A stretch of DNA of 64,000 bases from Branchinecta lynchi. Taxonomy: Eukaryota; Arthropoda; Branchiopoda; Anostraca; Branchinectidae. The notes under the pieces were generated by a model that was not told the DNA's origin, did not search any database, and was given only the letters and a program-made list of their open reading frames with translations. The stretch lies in NCBI GenBank assembly GCA_023053575.1, contig JAKZAP010000014.1:10664001-10728000 (forward strand), in the 5' to 3' direction. Every line of letters starts with the position of its first letter. Positions within the stretch are counted from its first letter, which is position 1. This document shows positions 20,544 to 31,742 of this stretch, in pieces. Both the position numbers and the translations under genes were made by a program.

Positions 20544-23500
20544 TTCCTAACGATTCTGCCTTTTGAATATACACCATCCAGTATCCACCCACTGAGGTTG
20601 GAATGCGGAGTCTGGGAGAAGACCGGCGTTGCATTTCTAGGTCAGCTACGAAGAACTCAGGGTTCACTGTCTGTCTCATTGGACGTTGTGACCCCCCCCC
20701 CGGAGACAGCAATAAAGAAATAAGGCAACGATCGTCCCGAAATCGAAAGAAGTTGAATGGTCAGCTTGGATTCAAAGTTTATAAACCTCCCAAAAATATG
20801 ACGTATGGCCTCATTAGTCAAGAATCGTCGACTGACCTCGTCTGGGCAATTTGCACAGCAGAGACGAGGTGAAGAAGGCTTTGCTCGCAACCACGCTGCC
20901 CGGCTGGAAGAAACTGCGAACAAACACCTTGCCCGCGTAGGCCAACCTAGCACCACTGAGCACGCCAAAAAAAACTCGAGCCAATCGAATGTTTCCACCG
21001 GCACGCAAGCAGGTGAAATCGCTCCTGGCTTCAACTCCTGATGCCCTTTACGAAAGAGCAAAATTCGTGGCAATTCTTGGTTCGTCAGCTACTTTCGCTA
21101 GGGAGAGCTGCACAGCTTGTAACCTCATACTAGGATACAAGTGAGTAAGTACGTACTTCGCACCTGGGTCTGGAAGACAAAATATGATTTGAAATGGGTA
21201 ATTTAATTGTGTTTCAACGAACTAGGTAACACCAAATTCAATACTTAGCTGCATGTTAAGTAACATCAAGCAAGAATCACGGTAAGACCAATCAACGGGC
21301 CAGTCACAGAAGCATCGATAAACTTTAAAATCCTTCCAAATGAGAGCAATTGAACTGAGGTGGCTTGACCGCAAATGAAGGCGTGTCAATCAGAATATTA
21401 AATGTCATACTATCCATCAATATACCAACTGAAACATAAAGTCAAGCATCTGTCCGTTTGTAGGGAGTGAAATGCGATATGGCTTGATTTAAAGGATGCT
21501 TTTTATTTTACACCACGAATCTTCCATCACTAAGACCATGAAAAGTAAAAGCAATGCAGCATCTAAAGGCAACTTTGGCACAATAAAAGCACTTATGATA
21601 GATAGACATGAAAGTTCACATGAGACAGGTCCGACTATTAAAGCAGATATGTTCCGTCGACCACTTGACGTTAGGACCACACTGGTATAGATCAAGAAGA
21701 TTCCTTACTTAGGCAACTAAACATTCGCTAGCCACCGATGAGTGCGATCGGGTATCCAAGTTCATGGTCACTGAAGCTGAAATCTGTAGCATGGTCAATG
21801 GTCAAGGTCTACCCTCCGTCGAAAGATGAAGGAGATGCTTCTATTTTGCTTCATACATTGCCAAAACTACCTCTTTATTCTTGGTCATCCTGCTCTACAA
21901 GACTGGCTTTAAATACAGTTGTATGGTCTGTGATTATCTGAAGACTGTAGGAATGCACAAGATCTCAGCACTATATGTTCCGTCCACGCCCTGTCCTCGC
22001 TGTTACTTAGAAGGTTGAAAGATTGTGTGACCATATATGCGTCGCACACCTGACTCTCTTTTATGAAAAGCAATATCATATTATAGCCATTTGCAGTCTG
22101 TATGCTGGAAAAAAATGAACACGAAAGATTTCCAACACACTTTCTTGCGTCGCAGCCTTCCATGACCAACCTTGAACTCCTGGCTTCCCAGACGATACAA
22201 CGGGAAAGTGGTGATGGTATCTAGAAGCTGAGTATAAATCCGTTGCACACCTGTTTCATCGACCGAGTGCAAATTAATACTCAACCTCTGCCTTTCTTAT
22301 ACTACACTTAGACTTGACATTTCTGGAAGTGCTAAATATTCTTAAGTATTGGAACTTGACTCCTGTTCAGGTGCTCTTATTGGCTCTGGGCCTAAAGGTC
22401 CAATGAATGATGATTACTGCATGGGGTTCACCTACTCCTTCTTGCTGACAAGTTAGAGCTTCCATATGTAGATCCTTTAGAGGAAAATTTTCCATTTGGA
22501 CTTCTAACTGCATTGGCTGATGATTGAATGGGAGTCACCTATTCCTTCTTGCAGACAATTTGGAGCTTCTATATATTCCTCATCCTTTTCATTGTTTTCA
22601 ACTTGGACTTTCATTCTTAGTCACACTATCTGATGGCCTACTTTTGCATCCATCGCTGATTAGTGATGGTGCTAGTCCAGGCGGTAATGTTTCTTGATCA
22701 CTGACTATGCCCTGGAAAGAGCATCCAGTTAGACCCAAGTAGCTAACTTCAGAAGATAATAAACTTATGCTGCTGTATGGTTTTAGAAGTATTTTTATGG
22801 TGACAGCCTACTCTTGACCTACCAAGCTAATTATGGACTCTTTCTTCTTAATAGTTTCTAGGTACAACTACTTTTATGCTGACAAATAAATACAAGCTTG
22901 ACTATGAAGTAGGTAAATTAGCATCATCCTCTCCTTAAACTAAGAAGTAAGAATCCCCAAGTTCACAAACTCTTGTCTGTTTGTCTGACATTGTTGATCT
23001 CCATTGCCTGTTTTCACGATGCTTATATTTTGATTTGAAGGTGGTGGCTCAAATATTTCTATAAATCTCTTTGTGGTACACAAAGTGCAATTCTTTCAGG
23101 ATTTTATGAAAGCCCTAAATGCATAAGACAATGTTTTATCATTCTGGAGGAGTAGTTTGAGAGATTTGAAGAGTCTCGTTCATACCTAGATAAGATAGTG
23201 CCAGATAGCCCCGGTTTGGGCTTCAGGTAGGCTACTTGGCAGACAAATACAAGAAATATTCCCAGTGGATGCCATAACAATTTGACACATTCCTAACTAA
23301 AATAAAAATTATCACACAACTGTGGACTCGACAAACTGACAAAAGCTATGTTAACCTTTGCAGATCCTTCAAGGTCTGCAAACCTATCAAGCTAGCTTAT
23401 GGACTCTTACGTGCATCTACTTTTATACTGACTGAATGTTCACTTTCCTTAGGAATACATTTTGTTTTTGTTTGTTTTTTTATGCTACGACTACAGCCAA

Positions 23501-24520
23501 TTTCCTCTAGCCTAGTAGACAGGCTTATGATGACAAACAGCAGAATTCAAGCTTTAATTCCTTTGCTTTGCCAAGCTCGAATGAAGCAAGTGAACTTCAA
23601 GTGCAGGGGCCAGGGCAGTCACACACAAATCCTCATTTTTGTATGGCATGGTGTCCCAGCGTCTAGGCATGTCCCAACGTATGGGCATGATGCTCATACT
23701 TTGGGGGTATGCCCTGCAGGAATGGCATGATACCCCATGAAAATCTGTTGAACTGAAAATCTGAAGTAGAAATTAGCTATTCAAACAGATTTTAAGAGGG
23801 TATCATGGCATTGCTGCAGGAGATGGTGCCCAAACATACAAGCACCATGCCAATACATTGGGGCATACTCAGACTTTGGAGCACTACGCCTAAGAATTCA
23901 AGATTTATGTATGAGTGGGCCACAGCCAGTCAATAGCCTGCAATTATAAGAATTAAGGCATACTGATATTCAAATTTCTCCATTGTTATTACTTCACTTT
24001 TCTTTTCGAGACATTCTAGAAACTCTTGACTCACAGCCAACTCACAGCTAATCAGCCTATCAGTTAGGGGCAGTTAGGGGAGGGGAAAATGTAAGTTGGG
24101 CCTTAGACTACTGTGATACATTACTGCACTTTTTGATAACCATTACTGCTCTCATAATTCCTGGCATCCTACCTGCACTACGAAAAACTGTGCATGCTTG
24201 ATGCTTTTCCAGATTACCTTGTTGTAAATCTAAACGAGGGGTACCTAACCTCGAATTTTCACAACCTCTAACTTGTACCTAAAAAGGTTAAGAGGAAAGA
24301 TCAGTGTAGTTTTAACTGTCAAGAAAGACACCCTGAATGACCTAGGATAAATATAGGACTGTGCAGAGCTTGTAGTATTTTCAGGTCAAGTTCGAGGCTA
24401 TACAAATTCGAGGTTGAGTACCACTCCTGTAGGCTAGTCCTAGCTCAACTTAGGGGACCCTTAGACTAATCAAGTTCCTCACTATGCACATTACAAACAG
24501 AAATCATAAGTGATACAGTA
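20544..24520. other. Interior of the 5.75-kb element; degenerate coding-like pieces
   Basis: Open frames of 64-138 codons occur on both strands at 20603-21073, 21489-21941 and 21909-22284, none with a recognisable motif. The minus-strand stretch at about 22400-22720 reads like a Ser-rich linker (DQETLPPGLAPSLISDG, then SSANAVRSPNGKFSSKGS) broken by stops. A diverged inverted repeat with GGCATG words lies at about 23640-23880. I cannot assign a protein. Confidence 0.35.
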
Positions 24521-24526
24521 CCTTCA

Positions 24527-24633
24527 CTCTTCTTTAACATCTGTATCTGTATGTAAATATCATCTGTGAATGAATCGCACATCTTTTGAGGATTTCGAAT
24601 TCTGGCGCGTTTCTTTTCCTGAAATCCCTAAAA
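24527..24633 (-). CDS. Possible exon of unknown gene inside the TIR element
   Basis: On the minus strand an acceptor-like tattttag near 24634 precedes an open stretch that includes KKRARIRNPQKMCDSFTDDI and IQMLKKSE. It is followed by a donor-like GTACTG at about 24523. It is basic and helix-prone. It could be a 5' exon of the element's own protein, or chance. No family is recognised and no partner exon was found. Confidence 0.2.
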
Positions 24634-25037
24634 TAACAACACCTAAGACTTAGTAGAATCTTCAAAAAAAATGTTGAAAAAACATGTAAATGACTTTTTT
24701 TTATCTTTATTTATCCTATATAAGCAACAATTTCTGCAATAAAAAATGTAAATATCCTTTTTCTATTTATTTTGGGGTGGTCTCCGTTTGCTTACGAATA
24801 TTGCCAAATTTTAATTGGGTGGTCAAATTCAGAAAACTAAATGTCCAAATTTAAATTGGGTGGTCTTTTTACAAAATTTTATTGTCCAAATTTAAATTTG
24901 GTGGTGGGTACCCCCCTCCTCGAAAAGTCCCATTTCCGAGGCTAGATGTCAGAAATTTGAGTCTCTGATGCCCCCTGGCTGAGTTACACTTGGTCCTTGA
25001 TGAAGCTAATACAGGTTTGTTTCTTTCCCCGACGTTG

Positions 25038-25185
25038 ACCCAGAGGATTGACAGCCTGACGAAGACCCTTGCCAAGAAGGGCCGAAATATTGCTGATGTA
25101 GAATCGTAGCTGACATATATCCGTTGTAAACATTGTTTGAATAAATGTTTCAAAGTCAGCTTGGGCTCAAAGAGTATTTACCGGA
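25038..25185 (+). ncRNA. Penelope-type hammerhead-like motif and tail
   Basis: CAGC-CTGACGA, then a stem (GACCCTT/AAGGGCC with one A-C mismatch), then GAAA-TATT-GCTG. This gives core CUGANGA and GAAA, a 4-bp stem I (CAGC/GCUG), and a minimal two-pair stem III with cleavage triplet AUU, as in hammerheads of Penelope-like element terminal repeats. One extra A follows CUGACGA. The tail runs on through TGTAAACATTGTTTGAATAA. A decayed copy lies at 6051-6190. No Penelope reverse transcriptase was seen nearby. Confidence 0.5.
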
Positions 25186-25494
25186 ATATGAGGATTTCGT
25201 CGAATCAGTCCATGGCCCCACCACTCACCAGACCTGGAATTCCGTGTCGATCCCTACACCTGTTCGGTATTGATGCGTGCCAAGATATGATCCGATTTTA
25301 GTAATACAAAGCAGATTTAGTCTGATTATCGTAATACCGACAGCATTAACCTGACAGAGAAAAAAGAGTGAAAGCGCTGGTTTCCCGCGGATTGTGGCCA
25401 AACGACTGATATGCTGAAAAAATAAATTAAGAACATATATAGACTTAGCATGCATTCATGCCTTCAAATCAAAGGTTACTCTATACTTCGAATC

Positions 25495-25912
25495 TTAATC
25501 GACTTAAAAACTTTTACTTCTACCAAATTACCGGATTTAACCGGAATCCAGGCGAAATACTTATCAAGTTAAAAAATGGATTCAGTAAGTCTTCTTACTA
25601 CTATACCGTATCTCTATTGCTGTAATTGACTTCAGAAACAAAAAAATTACTTCAGCCACATTTTCGGTTTCGGCCGGATTCCGGGCGATGGTTTTCCGGC
25701 AAGAGAATATGGTTCAAAATTAGATTCAGCAGGTCTCTTAACCCTGTACCGAATTTCTAACTGACTTCAGAAAAACTTTTGCTTCTGCCAAATTTGCGGT
25801 TGTGGTCGGATTCCGTGTGAACTAGTTATCCGGCAAGAAAATATTATTCAAAAATGGATTCGTCAGGTCTCTTTACCCTTTATACACTGAGCCTCTAACA
25901 ACTACCTCTATC
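25495..25912 (+). mobile_element. GGATCC-family core-array fragment, copy d
   Basis: About three diverged monomers with CCGGATTCCGGGCGA and CCGGCAAGAAAATA boxes. Both ends are missing, and the right side is cut by the CAGGGGCG sequence at 25913. Confidence 0.65.
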
Positions 25913-28310
25913 CAGGGGCGTCCCCTTCATTGGGGGGGGGGGGGGCGCTCCTGGTAAAATTGACCGAATTGGTACCTGATTTTTACAGAATTTATTAAAA
26001 AAAATTGTAAAAACACACTGAGTTGCCTTTATGAAGCTACAGCGTAAAAAGTTGCAGAGTATATACAAACAAGTCTAAAGAGAAAAATTGCCGCTTTTTC
26101 ATGCTTTTCCGCTTCTGTTTTTTTTTTCATGGATACGCCGTGATTAGCCTTTTATCTTTGGAAGACCTTTCCAGTTTTGCCAACAGGCTGTGCCCAAGAT
26201 TAATCAAGGCACCGCAGGCGAAATTTGTGTAATCCGCTTTTTTTTTGTGATAGCATTTAACTACTTCCCATGGAAATTCTAGCTTTTAACATAGTTCAAG
26301 CCCCCCAAAATTATAATCCTCAAACGCCAAATAAATGAGGCAAACTTTGTCGAACTATAATGAAGACTGCGAAATGCGCCGCAGGCGAAATTTTGTGGAA
26401 AAACTGATGATAAAAGTGCCTTTCTGCGATCCAAGGATTACCTACTCAACCCAGAGTTGTCTGGCAACGAAAGGGGAGATCCAGGGTAAAGTGGATACGA
26501 ATTACATTTGGTCGGAGTTTACAGCAAAAAAAGTAGGCTAGTTTTCACGTCAAGAGACGTGCTTATTCCTGAAGTACTGCAATCCTAGGAAGTAAAAAAA
26601 ATGAACAGCAACCAGCTGAAGCTACTGTAAATGGTAAAGAACGAGAGCTCAATAAATGCCATTCAAATTACCGAATTCAGAAACTGGGCTGAAGCAAATA
26701 GTTAATTCGTAGTGTACCGAAAAATTAACTAAACAAATAAGGAACAAGTCGAGAGCGGTATTACAACCGAATTTCGTAACGGAATAAAACTGTTCTTAAG
26801 CATTGTCCAAATAGGTGTTGTAAGGTGTATTACGGCGTATAAGGGTTATTACGGATTCCTCTTTTCCTACGGGCACGCTGTAATAAGGCGAATAAGGAAA
26901 ATGGAGCTCGGCTCTATTCTCCCTTATGCAGAGTCAATCAAATTGCTTGGTTGGGTTTGCCAGCGAGCCCAACCAAGGAGCAGCGCCGTCAGTGTTGCCA
27001 TGGGAAGCTCTAAAGTCCTACTTTGTTGGAAGCTAAAGAAACAACTTTTCTTCAAAAGAACACGTTTTGTTCTGTTACGACTGCTTACTGCTAGTTCGAG
27101 GACCAATGCTGCCCATCCGCGAACTTAATAGCTTTTTACAATATATTGGGCGTCAAATTGTACTGGTGTACTTCACTAGTACTACCAACCAACTCGAAAA
27201 ACTGTTTCAGCGTGGCAACACCGAACGCTGCATTCATAAGAACTTGTCGGGTTCCTTATTTGAACAGGTGCGTGTATTAAGACGTAAACATCGCGTATAC
27301 CACTACTCAGCTTATTACACCTATTTGGACAATACTTTAGAACCACCTAAAACAACCGCATTCGGCAAGTCTCGTAAAAAAATCCGGCGAATTACCGTAT
27401 TCGGTAACGAATCAGAACCAATTGAATCTCACCGAATTTAACCATGAAATGGATTGACCAAATTACCGAACTCGGTAAAGAACGAGACCACGAGCGTGTT
27501 CCAGCCTTCTAACAATAGTTACTATTAGTTACTATTTCCGTTCCATCCTCACGAAAAGTTACTACGCTGACCGTTCCAACCTTGTCGGAATAGTAACTAA
27601 TAGTTACTATTTGCTTACCATGCTCGGGAGCGTAGTTACTACGCATCTCTGTAACGTGATTGGTCGGATTCGCCCCTGGCGTGAGATCCTACTGGAAAAT
27701 ATAAAAATCGTTCCAGCCTTGACGGCAAAAAGCCAGAATTCGTGACGTCATGCGTAGTAACTACGGTAAGTAGGATGGAACACGCTCCAAATAAACAGAT
27801 TTAAATCACCGAATTTACGCAAGGATGGACCGAATGCGGCGAAATCGATGCGGACTGAACAAAAGTTGGATGAATTATCGAATTCGGTCACGAATCGGAA
27901 CCAAATGAATCTGATTAATGGCCAAATTATGAAATTGACTGACCGAATGAGACAGAACAGATACGGATTTGAGAAAATTCCGGTGACTCGTCGAATTCGC
28001 TAACGAATGAGACCAAATGAACAGGTTAACTCAACGAGTTTACGAAGGGACAGACCGAATGCGGTGAAATCGATGCGGAATTGACAAAAGTTGGATGAAT
28101 TAGCAAATTCGATAAAGAAAGGGGAACCAGTAAACAGGTTAAACCACACAGTTTCGAAATGCGGGGACAAACGATTTTATGAAAAGGGCATCACGGCTGA
28201 CCGTGATGCCCGTTTTGACCGAATTTTTCGCCTTTGGCGAAAATTTGAACGAATGCCCAAAACGTAGGGGGGGGGGGGGGCGCTGCACCCCCCCCCTACG
28301 TTTGTTAAGG
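25913..28310. repeat. ACCGAATT-rich region, probably a second CAGGGGCG element
   Basis: It starts CAGGGGCGTCCCC at 25913 with a G-run, like the end of the 17550-18926 element. It shares that element's GCGCCGCAGGCGAAATTTTG words and dispersed ACCGAATTCGG-type words. Near 28268-28304 it has back-to-back G- and C-runs around GCGCTGCACC, like the other element's right end, but the terminal CCCCTG was not found. The right boundary is uncertain. Confidence 0.5.
27492..27787. mobile_element. MITE with GAGCGTGTTCCA termini, nested
   Basis: GAGCGTGTTCCAGCCT at 27492 is mirrored by GGATGGAACACGCTC ending at 27787. The interior holds repeated and inverted TAGTTACTATT/AGTAACTA words. It is nested in the ACCGAATT-rich region. 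Confidence 0.65.
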
Positions 28311-28344
28311 AACGAATATTTTGTTTGCTCCTTAACAAAACTTT

Positions 28345-28390
28345 ATGAAGTCATAGGTATCCGTCATAGTCGTTCTGGGATCCCAAAAAA
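28345..28390 (+). repeat. Solo right end of a GGATCC-family element
   Basis: GAAGTCATAGGTATCCGTCA, then TCTGGGATCCCAAAAAA, matches only the right-hand 45 bp of the full copies. Confidence 0.6.
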
Positions 28391-28569
28391 TTGCCAAGTC
28401 AAACTGATCCGGTCTTTAATTGGTCAGTCAAGTTTAATTCTCTTGGCTCCTCTCGAAGTAAGCTAGCTGTAGGTCGGCGGCCCAAGCGACCGACGGGAAA
28501 GGGATCGGAATGCAACTGAGCCGACGGCAGCAGGGGTCGGTACCGCCCCTATATCACTGATCCGGGCTG

Positions 28570-29545
28570 CTTAGCTACCCATTTCGTGTCCTAAATGGTG
28601 TTAGGCAGGGGGGAGTACTATCCCCACTCTTTTATAACTTATATGTGGATGAATTAAACAGTGCGCTTGCTGATGCAGGGGTAGGCTGTTTTATCCAGGG
28701 TAGTTGTTTTAATACAATTAGTTATGCGGATGATTTGGTGGTGATGGCTACTACCATTCATGCCCTAAATGAGTTGATGAAAGTCTGTGATGTGTTTGCT
28801 TCGGCATATGATGTGATATTGAACACGAAAAAAACCCTTTGCATGGCATTCGTCCCACGTGGCCTGAAGCTGCTTCATCTTCCACCCGTACTACTGTCTG
28901 CCCAGACATTGAAATTCGTGGATACTTTTAAGTACCTTGAATTTATTTTTACGCCAACGCTGAATGATGATCACAATGTCATTGAGGTCATTGAGCGCTA
29001 GAGCGAATCTTCTTATTCGTAGGTTTGGGTCTTGCAATGCGTCTGTCAAGACGTTCCTTTTCAAAATGTACTGTTCCCAACTATATTATTACTCTCTTGT
29101 GACAAACCAATCTCACAAGCGCGAAAAGACCTTTCGCGTCTTGTATAACAACTCTTTCCGGTGGTTACATGGGTTTAACTGTAGTGCTGTAGTGCTTCGG
29201 GTATGTTTGTTGGTGAAGGAGTCCCTTCTCTCCCTGAAAGCCGTCGTTCCTCCATTCTTTCTCCTCAGTCTCGAATTCTGGCGTCGAGCAATCCTCTGCT
29301 GGTGATTCTGTGTGGTCCGCAAATGCACCTGTCTCTGCCTCTGTGGCAAGCATGGGGGAAAGAAACTTACTGTGGGTTTGACCCATCCTGATTCGAGTGG
29401 GTTGACCCATCCTGATTGAGTACTTTGTTTGTTGGAGGCTTCGTGCCTTCAGCATATTTGTTTTTTTTAGTTTTCTTACTGTATATAAATGAACTGTTAT
29501 GTAGCAGCCCCAGTTGGCTATACTTTGATATAAATAAATAAAAAA
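28570..29545 (+). pseudogene. 5'-truncated non-LTR retrotransposon (reverse transcriptase fragment)
   Basis: The frame begins near 28570 with VLNGVRQGGVLSP, then LYVDELN and the catalytic YADDLVV at about 28720-28740, and stays open to 29001. It continues after a frameshift (28964 on) with a C-terminal segment including TFRVLYNNSFRWLHGF. The element ends in an A-rich TAAATAAATAAAAAAATAAA tail at about 29531-29550. The 5' truncation and tail are typical of LINE insertions. The frameshift makes it inactive. Confidence 0.85.
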
Positions 29546-29550
29546 ATAAA

Positions 29551-31326
29551 TGGCGAATTTAAAAAAACAAAGTCTATGTAATATGATTTAATCAAAACAA
29601 ATCTCACTACATATTAAATACGCGTTAATAATATACACATTACCTACGAATACGTACGATCCAAAGCGAAATAACGGTAAACACTGTCTGCATTAAATGA
29701 GGTATTTATTAATTGTAAAAGCAGAGCCGATCTGCAAGTGTAAAGCTGAATTTTCATTAATCCGGTTCAACCAAAAAGGCATTCGTCATCGGACAGCCAG
29801 TCGACAACAAGGAGGAAGGGGGCAGCACGTAAGAGTAGTTCCCACTACCACGATTTTGTCTCATCTTCCAAAATCTGCTTCGCATCCGAGTACTGGTATA
29901 ATAGCAATATTTGCCCCGCACAAATCTCGTCACGCTCAGTGGGAACTAAGCTTTAAGCCAGATTGACACGGAAGGCGTTCTTAGCTCCGCACCACTGGAC
30001 CGGTTCTCCTGGCCAGGAGAACCTGTAAAGTGAAAACACACGATCAGAATTTCTCGGCTGCATTTACTGCACTTTCATCATCAAGTTGAAAAAATTTCAG
30101 CTTTTCCATATGGAAGTGGCGATGATGCCGAAAATCCGGGCACGAATTCCAGTCCGGGAGCTGAAGTTCCTGATCGTGTGTTCGCAATTTTACCAGTATT
30201 CCGGTCAGGCGGACGGGAAAATCTAAGCGAGCAATCTCTCTCTAAAGAACAAGACTCCGACCCTTGGTCAGACACTGCTAGTCTACTACCTAAAACGGAG
30301 AAGCTAAAAAAGAATTATAGCGAAAATCAAACCCACCAACGAAATGGCAATTATAGTTGCCACGATAGAATAGAAAGGATAAATATTTGCACTGCGCAAG
30401 AAACCGACCGGCAAGGCAGTAAGACGGCTGAGGCGCTTCAGCTACTTATTCGGAGTAAACTATCATACAGGAAACCATAATGATGGCCTATACTGTCCTA
30501 TCCATACAGAAACATCAAACTAATTCCACAAAAAGACCAATCTGATGGTTTCCAAGAGGCCAAAATATAACCAGTATCAAAGAAATTTTAAATTAAGTTG
30601 CGGTTTCGGGTTTCGGTCGCTCGATTGTTCCTTTCAAAGCAGATCGCAAGTCTTTTGAATTACTTATCGGAACTCTGTTAGTTTAGTCAAAGAGATCCTA
30701 GAACTTAACGCTGAGAGCCTTTAACCTACTTTTTATATTTATCCGAAACGTTGTTGCACTTGGGTTTTCGGTCGCGAGATTGGCTCATCGTGGAAATCTT
30801 CACAGAAGAAAAGTAGATAGCACGTCTTTTGAATTACTTATGGGGATTCTGTCAGTTTAGTCAGAGAAACCGATGGAGTCATCGTTCAGAGCAAAATTAA
30901 CCAAAAACGAACGTTAACCTTACTACTGAGCGTTAATCTACTTTTCAAATTTAAAATAGCGATCACTGATGGCACGTGGGCAATAATCAGTTCTACCTTC
31001 AAAAGATAATTAATCTTGATGACCGCAGAGATTTGCCTTAAGGATACTGTAAAGGTATGCCTCTTTAAACTTTCGGTTCGTTAACTTACAACAGTGTAGG
31101 TTTGAGCTAAATGGTAAAAATGAAGGCCCAAAACAATCATTCAAGTCTTCTTAGGAGCAGCCCTTAATTAGCTACTTAGCAGTAGCACTGTTCAAATTTA
31201 CCTAACGTTCAAAGATTCATATCTCTTGATCTGACCTTTCTCTGCCAACTGGTCATCTGCCTATAACCTTCGGTTCTGGCGTAGTTGTCTATTAACTGAC
31301 GAAATAGGATACACTTTCAATAAGAA
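29551..31326. other. Unassigned; one 150-codon open frame at 30028-30480
   Basis: A plus-strand frame stays open from 30028 to the stop at 30480. It is hydrophilic (DSDPWSDTASLLPKTEKLKK) with no recognised domain. An acceptor-like aaatttcag lies at about 30096. The sequence at about 30063-30110 recurs in diverged form at about 32068-32115, which suggests repeat origin. I see no gene in the remainder. Confidence 0.3.
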
Positions 31327-31742
31327 GCACCCGTATGGAATGGATTTGAGGCTAAAATACGTCGAAAATGCATTCGAGAATCGACAGAAGTCTTCGAGAA
31401 ACTACAGAAATTATTCGAGAACAGATAAAAAGTATTCGAGAATGTGTTAAAAGTTTTTGGCATTTAAACTGACATCAGGAATTCGAGAATGACGTAGCCT
31501 AAATGTATTCGAGAATGACAAAAATGTATTCAAGAATTTTTATTTTTGTCATTCTCGAATACATTTGTATCATTCCCGAGTTCCTTCTTTCAATTTAAAT
31601 GGCAAATACGTTTAAGAAATTCTCGAATACTTCTATCTTATCGCCGATTCTCAAATACAAACCCCGATTTCTCGAAATTTCTTGAATATAATCCGGGTAC
31701 TGTCGAATACATTTTCAACAAATCCATTCCATACACCCGTGG
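31327..31742. mobile_element. Foldback element with ATTCGAGAA subterminal repeats
   Basis: The end ACCCGTATGGAATGGATTTG at about 31329 is mirrored by CAAATCCATTCCATACACCC near 31738. Many ATTCGAGAA/TTCTCGAAT words lie in opposite orientation on the two halves and meet in a hairpin at about 31525-31560. No coding sequence. Confidence 0.7.

Larger units (their letters stand above)
19229..24977. mobile_element. 5.75-kb TIR element with 8-bp target duplication upstream of SEC22
   Basis: The left end CAGGGGGCAGCAGAGACT at 19229 and the right end (complement CAGGGGGCATCAGAGACT) ending at 24977 match over about 32 bp with four differences. The direct repeats GCTGAGTT at 19221-19228 and 24978-24985 are perfect. 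Both ends carry the word TCCAAATTTAAATTGGGTGG in direct orientation. A GGATCC-family copy is nested at 19593-20543. The rest (20544-24850) has only broken frames. The minus strand shows protein-like pieces at about 22700-22400 and 22280-22080, and a possible exon at 24530-24640. No transposase motif was recognised. hAT- or P-type mobilisation is suggested by the 8-bp duplication. Confidence 0.8.

Noticed and set aside
20657..21073. 138-codon minus-strand frame and overlapping plus-strand frames
   Set aside because: No motif, no splice context and comparable frames on both strands; inside a decayed transposon.
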